From the NCBI RefSeq assembly GCF_016591715.1, contig NZ_AP024109.1, positions 1,612,001 to 1,676,000 of the forward strand: a DNA stretch of 64,000 nucleotides, read 5' to 3'. The position numbers and the translations under genes were made by a program. Origin of the DNA: Mesorhizobium sp. J8. GTDB lineage: Bacteria > Pseudomonadota > Alphaproteobacteria > Rhizobiales > Rhizobiaceae. Position 1 is the first letter of the stretch. Every line of letters starts with the position of its first letter. This document shows, one piece after another, positions 61,436 to 64,000 of the stretch. Below the pieces are notes generated by a model. The model saw only the letters and a list, made by a program, of their open reading frames with translations, was not told the origin of the DNA and did not search any database.

Positions 61436-61492
61436 GCCGTACGGAGAACCACGGTGACCCAGACAATCACAAGGGGTGCTGTCTGTCAACGC

Positions 61493-61522
61493 CGCATAAA
61501 GAAATGTTTATGTCATTATGCG
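61493..61522. promoter_or_regulatory. Nested inverted repeats upstream of the metE riboswitch
   Basis: CGCATAA (61493-61499) pairs with TTATGCG (61516-61522). Inside it CATAAA-GAAATG-TTTATG (61495-61512) is a second palindrome. The site is about 60 bases upstream of the riboswitch, so it may be an operator at the metE promoter. The rest of 61436-61981 has no supported gene. Confidence 0.4.
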
Positions 61523-61981
61523 AATGTCGCTTGTAATGATGGGCTATTTTCGGAGAGTCGTGCAGGAGCAACAAAGGAAGGGTTTGATCGTCAACATGTT
61601 CATTTCGGCACTCGGTAGGGCAGACTGGCTAGATGAAGCCATTGCTTGCCGCTGCCGGTGACTGGCCAAATCAGCAAATGGGCGCTGTTCGGAGGTGTGC
61701 CGGACCGAGCCGGTTTTGGTTGGACCTATCGGGCGTGAGGGCAGGGCGCCGCCAGCACAATTGCGTGGCTAATCGCATACTGCAGGACGCGAATGTGGGC
61801 ATCGGCACGCCGACTGATATCAAGATTGCCTGAACTGCCCTGTCAAATGGCGCCAGCTCATCTCTGAGTTCCTGCAATTAAAAGCGCCAGGGGGAAACCG
61901 CACTCTACGAAAGGAGATGGGAAATGGGACATTTCGATTTGCCTGTCTTCGGTAAGGCAGCTTTTACCGGGAGCAGGGCAG

Positions 61982-62995
61982 CTATTTCTTGGCACGCCCC
62001 TGAAGCAGTCCAGCCTGCTCGGCTTCGCGGCGCAGATTCTGGCGCGGCCGCGGACCGATTTGCTGGATCACCAGGCCGGCCGCCAGCGAGCCGAGATCAC
62101 CGCAATCTTTAAGGCTGCGCCCGGTCGTGTAGCCGTAGAGGAAGCCCGCGGCATAGAGGTCACCGGCGCCGGTTGTGTCGACCAGTCCCCTGGTCTCCAT
62201 GGCCTGGATGGTAACCGTCTCGTCGCCGCGCACGATCACCGAACCCTTTTCCGAACGGGTCACGGCGGCTATTCTACAATCTTTGCGTATCGCCGCCAGC
62301 GCGTTCTCGAAGGAGGAGGTCTGGTAGAGCGACTTGATCTCGTGGCTGTTGGCGAAAACGATGTCGACCTTGCCCGAACGCATCAGCTCCAGGAATTCAT
62401 CGCGATAGCGGTCGACACAGAAGGAATCCGACAGCGTCATGGAGACTTCGCGCCCGGCCGCATGTGCCAGCCGCGCGGTCTGCCGGATTGCTTTCTTGGC
62501 GCGTGGCGGATCCCACAGATAGCCCTCGAAATAGGTGACCTTGGCGCCGGCGGCCTTGTCTGCCTCAACATCCTCCGGTCCGAGCTCGACGCAGGCGCCG
62601 AGATAGGTGTTCATCGAGCGCTCGCCGTCCGGCGTGACGAAGATCATCGAGCGCGCCGTCGGCGGTTCGCCCTGGAGCGGCCTGGTGTCGAAGGCCACGC
62701 CCTGGGCGTGGATGTCGTGGGTATAGATGTCGCCGAGCGCATCGTTCGAAACCTTGCCGCAGAAGGCGGCGCGGCCACCGAAGCTCGCCACGCCCGCCGC
62801 CGTGTTGCCGGCACTGCCGCCCGAAGCCTCGATGGCGGGCCCCATGCGGCTGTAGAGCAGCTCGGCGCGGCTTGTGTCGATGAGGTTCATCGCGCCCTTA
62901 ACGATGCCATTGGCCTCCAGGAAGGCTTCGTCGCATTGGGCGATGATATCGACAATGGCATTGCCGATGCAGAGCACGTCATATTCCGGCAGCAA
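61982..62995 (-). CDS. Adenosine kinase (PfkB family), start codon altered
   Basis: About 337 residues. The body is a typical rhizobial adenosine kinase: [14 protein letters not shown] at the start, [16 protein letters not shown] for substrate binding and [16 protein letters not shown] with the catalytic Asp. The family starts [10 protein letters not shown], but here the codon before PEY is CTG; the nearest possible starts are TTG 62995 and GTG 63007, neither with a clear ribosome site. The 5' end therefore seems to have been joined to foreign DNA. It phosphorylates adenosine released from S-adenosylhomocysteine. Codon use is more regular than in neighbouring DNA, as in mttC. Confidence 0.85.
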   Translation of the reverse strand: MLPEYDVLCIGNAIVDIIAQCDEAFLEANGIVKGAMNLIDTSRAELLYSRMGPAIEASGGSAGNTAAGVASFGGRAAFCGKVSNDALGDIYTHDIHAQGVAFDTRPLQGEPPTARSMIFVTPDGERSMNTYLGACVELGPEDVEADKAAGAKVTYFEGYLWDPPRAKKAIRQTARLAHAAGREVSMTLSDSFCVDRYRDEFLELMRSGKVDIVFANSHEIKSLYQTSSFENALAAIRKDCRIAAVTRSEKGSVIVRGDETVTIQAMETRGLVDTTGAGDLYAAGFLYGYTTGRSLKDCGDLGSLAAGLVIQQIGPRPRQNLRREAEQAGLLQGRAKK

Positions 62996-63007
62996 GATCT
63001 CTGGCAC

Positions 63008-63771
63008 GAACGGGCGCGGGTTCGGCCGGCTGGTGTGGGCGTTTCGAGCGCAGATTATCTGGCGTGGAGTCCCTCCGGGCTGCGACTCCTGCGTCGCGCC
63101 GCAAGTCGTTGGCTCCGCCGGTCCTCTCCCAGGTGAATTCAGGCTCGTCACGGCCGAGGTTCCGATAGATCGCGGTAGGAGAACAAGCGGCCCCCTAGCG
63201 ACTTTGATTTCAACCAGATCGTGAACATAGGCCTACCATTCACAGCGACTTGGAACTGCTAAGACTCTGCAAATTTGTTTGAAGGGTCTGTTGCAAGGCT
63301 CTGTCGAAAACGCATGGGATTGGCCACGTGCGAGCAGGCAGTGGACCAACATACCGTTCGGCCGGAGAATCCGAGGGAGTCGGCTGACAGTGCCACGCGA
63401 GCGTGCGGTATCAAGCGCCTGTTTGACCGGTTTGCGCTCCGCCTATGCTAGCCGTGATTGGATCAAGCACGCTTAAGGCAGGTGGTCGTATCCGTCTTAT
63501 CCCGGCAGAGACAAAGCGCGAGGCCGAGAATGTTTGCCCTCACGTCACAATGCGGCTGGCAAGGCCGACACACCCGACCAGTGCGACCGTGTTCGTCTAT
63601 CTCACTTCAAGCAGCAGGGCTGTGGGAATCGCTTCCGCTGCTGGCGCTCAGTGCCCACCTGATTCTTCTTAGATGCAAGCCTGTCCGGGCGTTGGGAAAG
63701 GCTATTCCAGACAGACGCTTTTTTCTAAGCTTTTTGTGGCTCCAGATTCGAAGCGTAAGATCTCCACTGGT
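63008..63771. other. Gene-free interval
   Basis: No gene with a recognisable fold; open frames are short. It probably contains the promoter and upstream debris of the adenosine kinase gene. Confidence 0.4.
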
Positions 63772-64000
63772 TTAATCCCGAGCCTCTACAGCATCTCCTA
63801 CTTTAGCTCTACGCCAGCGACGTCGATCGAACGGGAACATAATGTAGTCGCGCACGGTGAGCGGCTCGGGTTGGTTTCGCATGCCAACCTCCGGCCACTC
63901 ATTCTTTTTTGGCCAGTATGCAGTTAGAAAAATCGTGTCCCAAATCGTTGTAAAGAAGCCATAGTTTCGATGCCGGTGATGCGCTTCCATCGAGTGGTGA
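63772..64000 (-). CDS. Sterol desaturase/fatty-acid hydroxylase-family protein, C-terminal part (cut by window end)
   Basis: The minus-strand frame is open to the window end. The visible C-terminus begins HHSMEAHHRHRNYGFFTTIWD: two histidine clusters with the GFFTTIWD block of the fatty-acid-hydroxylase superfamily, membrane-bound di-iron enzymes acting on sterols, lipids or carotenoids. After it come about 50 polar residues. The remaining histidine boxes and membrane helices must lie beyond base 64000. Confidence 0.8.
   Translation of the reverse strand, partial: HHSMEAHHRHRNYGFFTTIWDTIFLTAYWPKKNEWPEVGMRNQPEPLTVRDYIMFPFDRRRWRRAKVGDAVEARD

Noticed and set aside
62060..63136. 358-codon open frame on the plus strand
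   Set aside because: Antisense to adenosine kinase, whose PfkB motifs are unmistakable.
1..64000. tRNA-linked attachment site or CRISPR array
   Set aside because: No tRNA cloverleaf, regularly spaced repeat or long direct repeat was found by eye. The ICE ends are probably outside the window.

Overview
The window looks like an accessory region of a Mesorhizobium-type alphaproteobacterium (Rhizobiales). The reasons are the high GC content, the rhizobial style of catabolic genes (GlxA-type AraC regulators, many SDR dehydrogenases, split ABC uptake systems) and a quorum-sensing block in the same order as the one controlling excision of the Mesorhizobium symbiosis ICE: traR, traI, two overlapping frames (fseA), then qseM and qseC divergent. 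Insertion-sequence relics, a truncated regulator and wide gene-poor gaps fit a mobile or symbiosis island. I saw no tRNA, rRNA or CRISPR array.

Layout. 1-1.2 kb: the 3' end of an E1-like ThiF gene overlapping a JAB/MPN isopeptidase, the edge of a ubiquitin-like or CBASS-like module. 2.1-3.5 kb: class III aminotransferase. 3.8-7.6 kb: the quorum-sensing and ICE-excision module, with a tra box, a candidate +1 frameshift, and a tandem second qseC with a decayed second qseM. 8.0-11.8 kb: minus-strand operon of aldehyde dehydrogenase, DapA-like lyase and FAD oxidase. 12.7 kb: betaine-type binding protein ProX. 13.9-18.9 kb: SDR, E1 alpha, E1 beta, stand-alone lipoyl protein, SDR and NmrA-like protein. 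20.2-29.9 kb: an unassigned small-molecule cluster (HAD phosphatase, SerC-like transaminase, HMGL-type aldolase, two SDRs) divergent from a methyltransferase, a second E1 alpha/beta pair and an SDR. 31-41 kb: EamA transporter and a quaternary-amine block (two GlxA regulators, corrinoid protein MttC, LysR, ProW, a 50-residue ORF, ProV, MttB). 42-50 kb: five-gene peptide ABC operon and a CocE/S15 hydrolase. 51.5-55.6 kb: ATP-grasp ligase, IS701-family pseudogene, two SDRs. 56.8-58.8 kb: enolase-superfamily enzyme, 4-OT tautomerase, SemiSWEET. 58.8-63 kb: metE behind a cobalamin riboswitch, and adenosine kinase. 63.8 kb to the end: C-terminus of a sterol desaturase-like protein.

How it fits together. 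Much of the region suits uptake and breakdown of quaternary amines or proline-betaine-like compounds: ProX/ProW/ProV import, MttB/MttC demethylation, GlxA-type regulators of the family that senses betaines, and methyl-cycle genes (metE, adenosine kinase). Two sets of near-identical promoters stand out. Set A (GGTTATC, 12-13 nt, ATACTCATTTGAAG, 17 nt, -10) precedes the aldehyde dehydrogenase operon, the EamA gene and the enolase-superfamily operon. Set B (GATAA, TTTAGT, ATAACT, TTGyTk, 16-17 nt, TAGCnT) precedes proW-proV, the peptide ABC operon and the CocE hydrolase. They imply two regulons scattered over 45 kb. The ICE block at the left is a separate system that would control mobility of the element.
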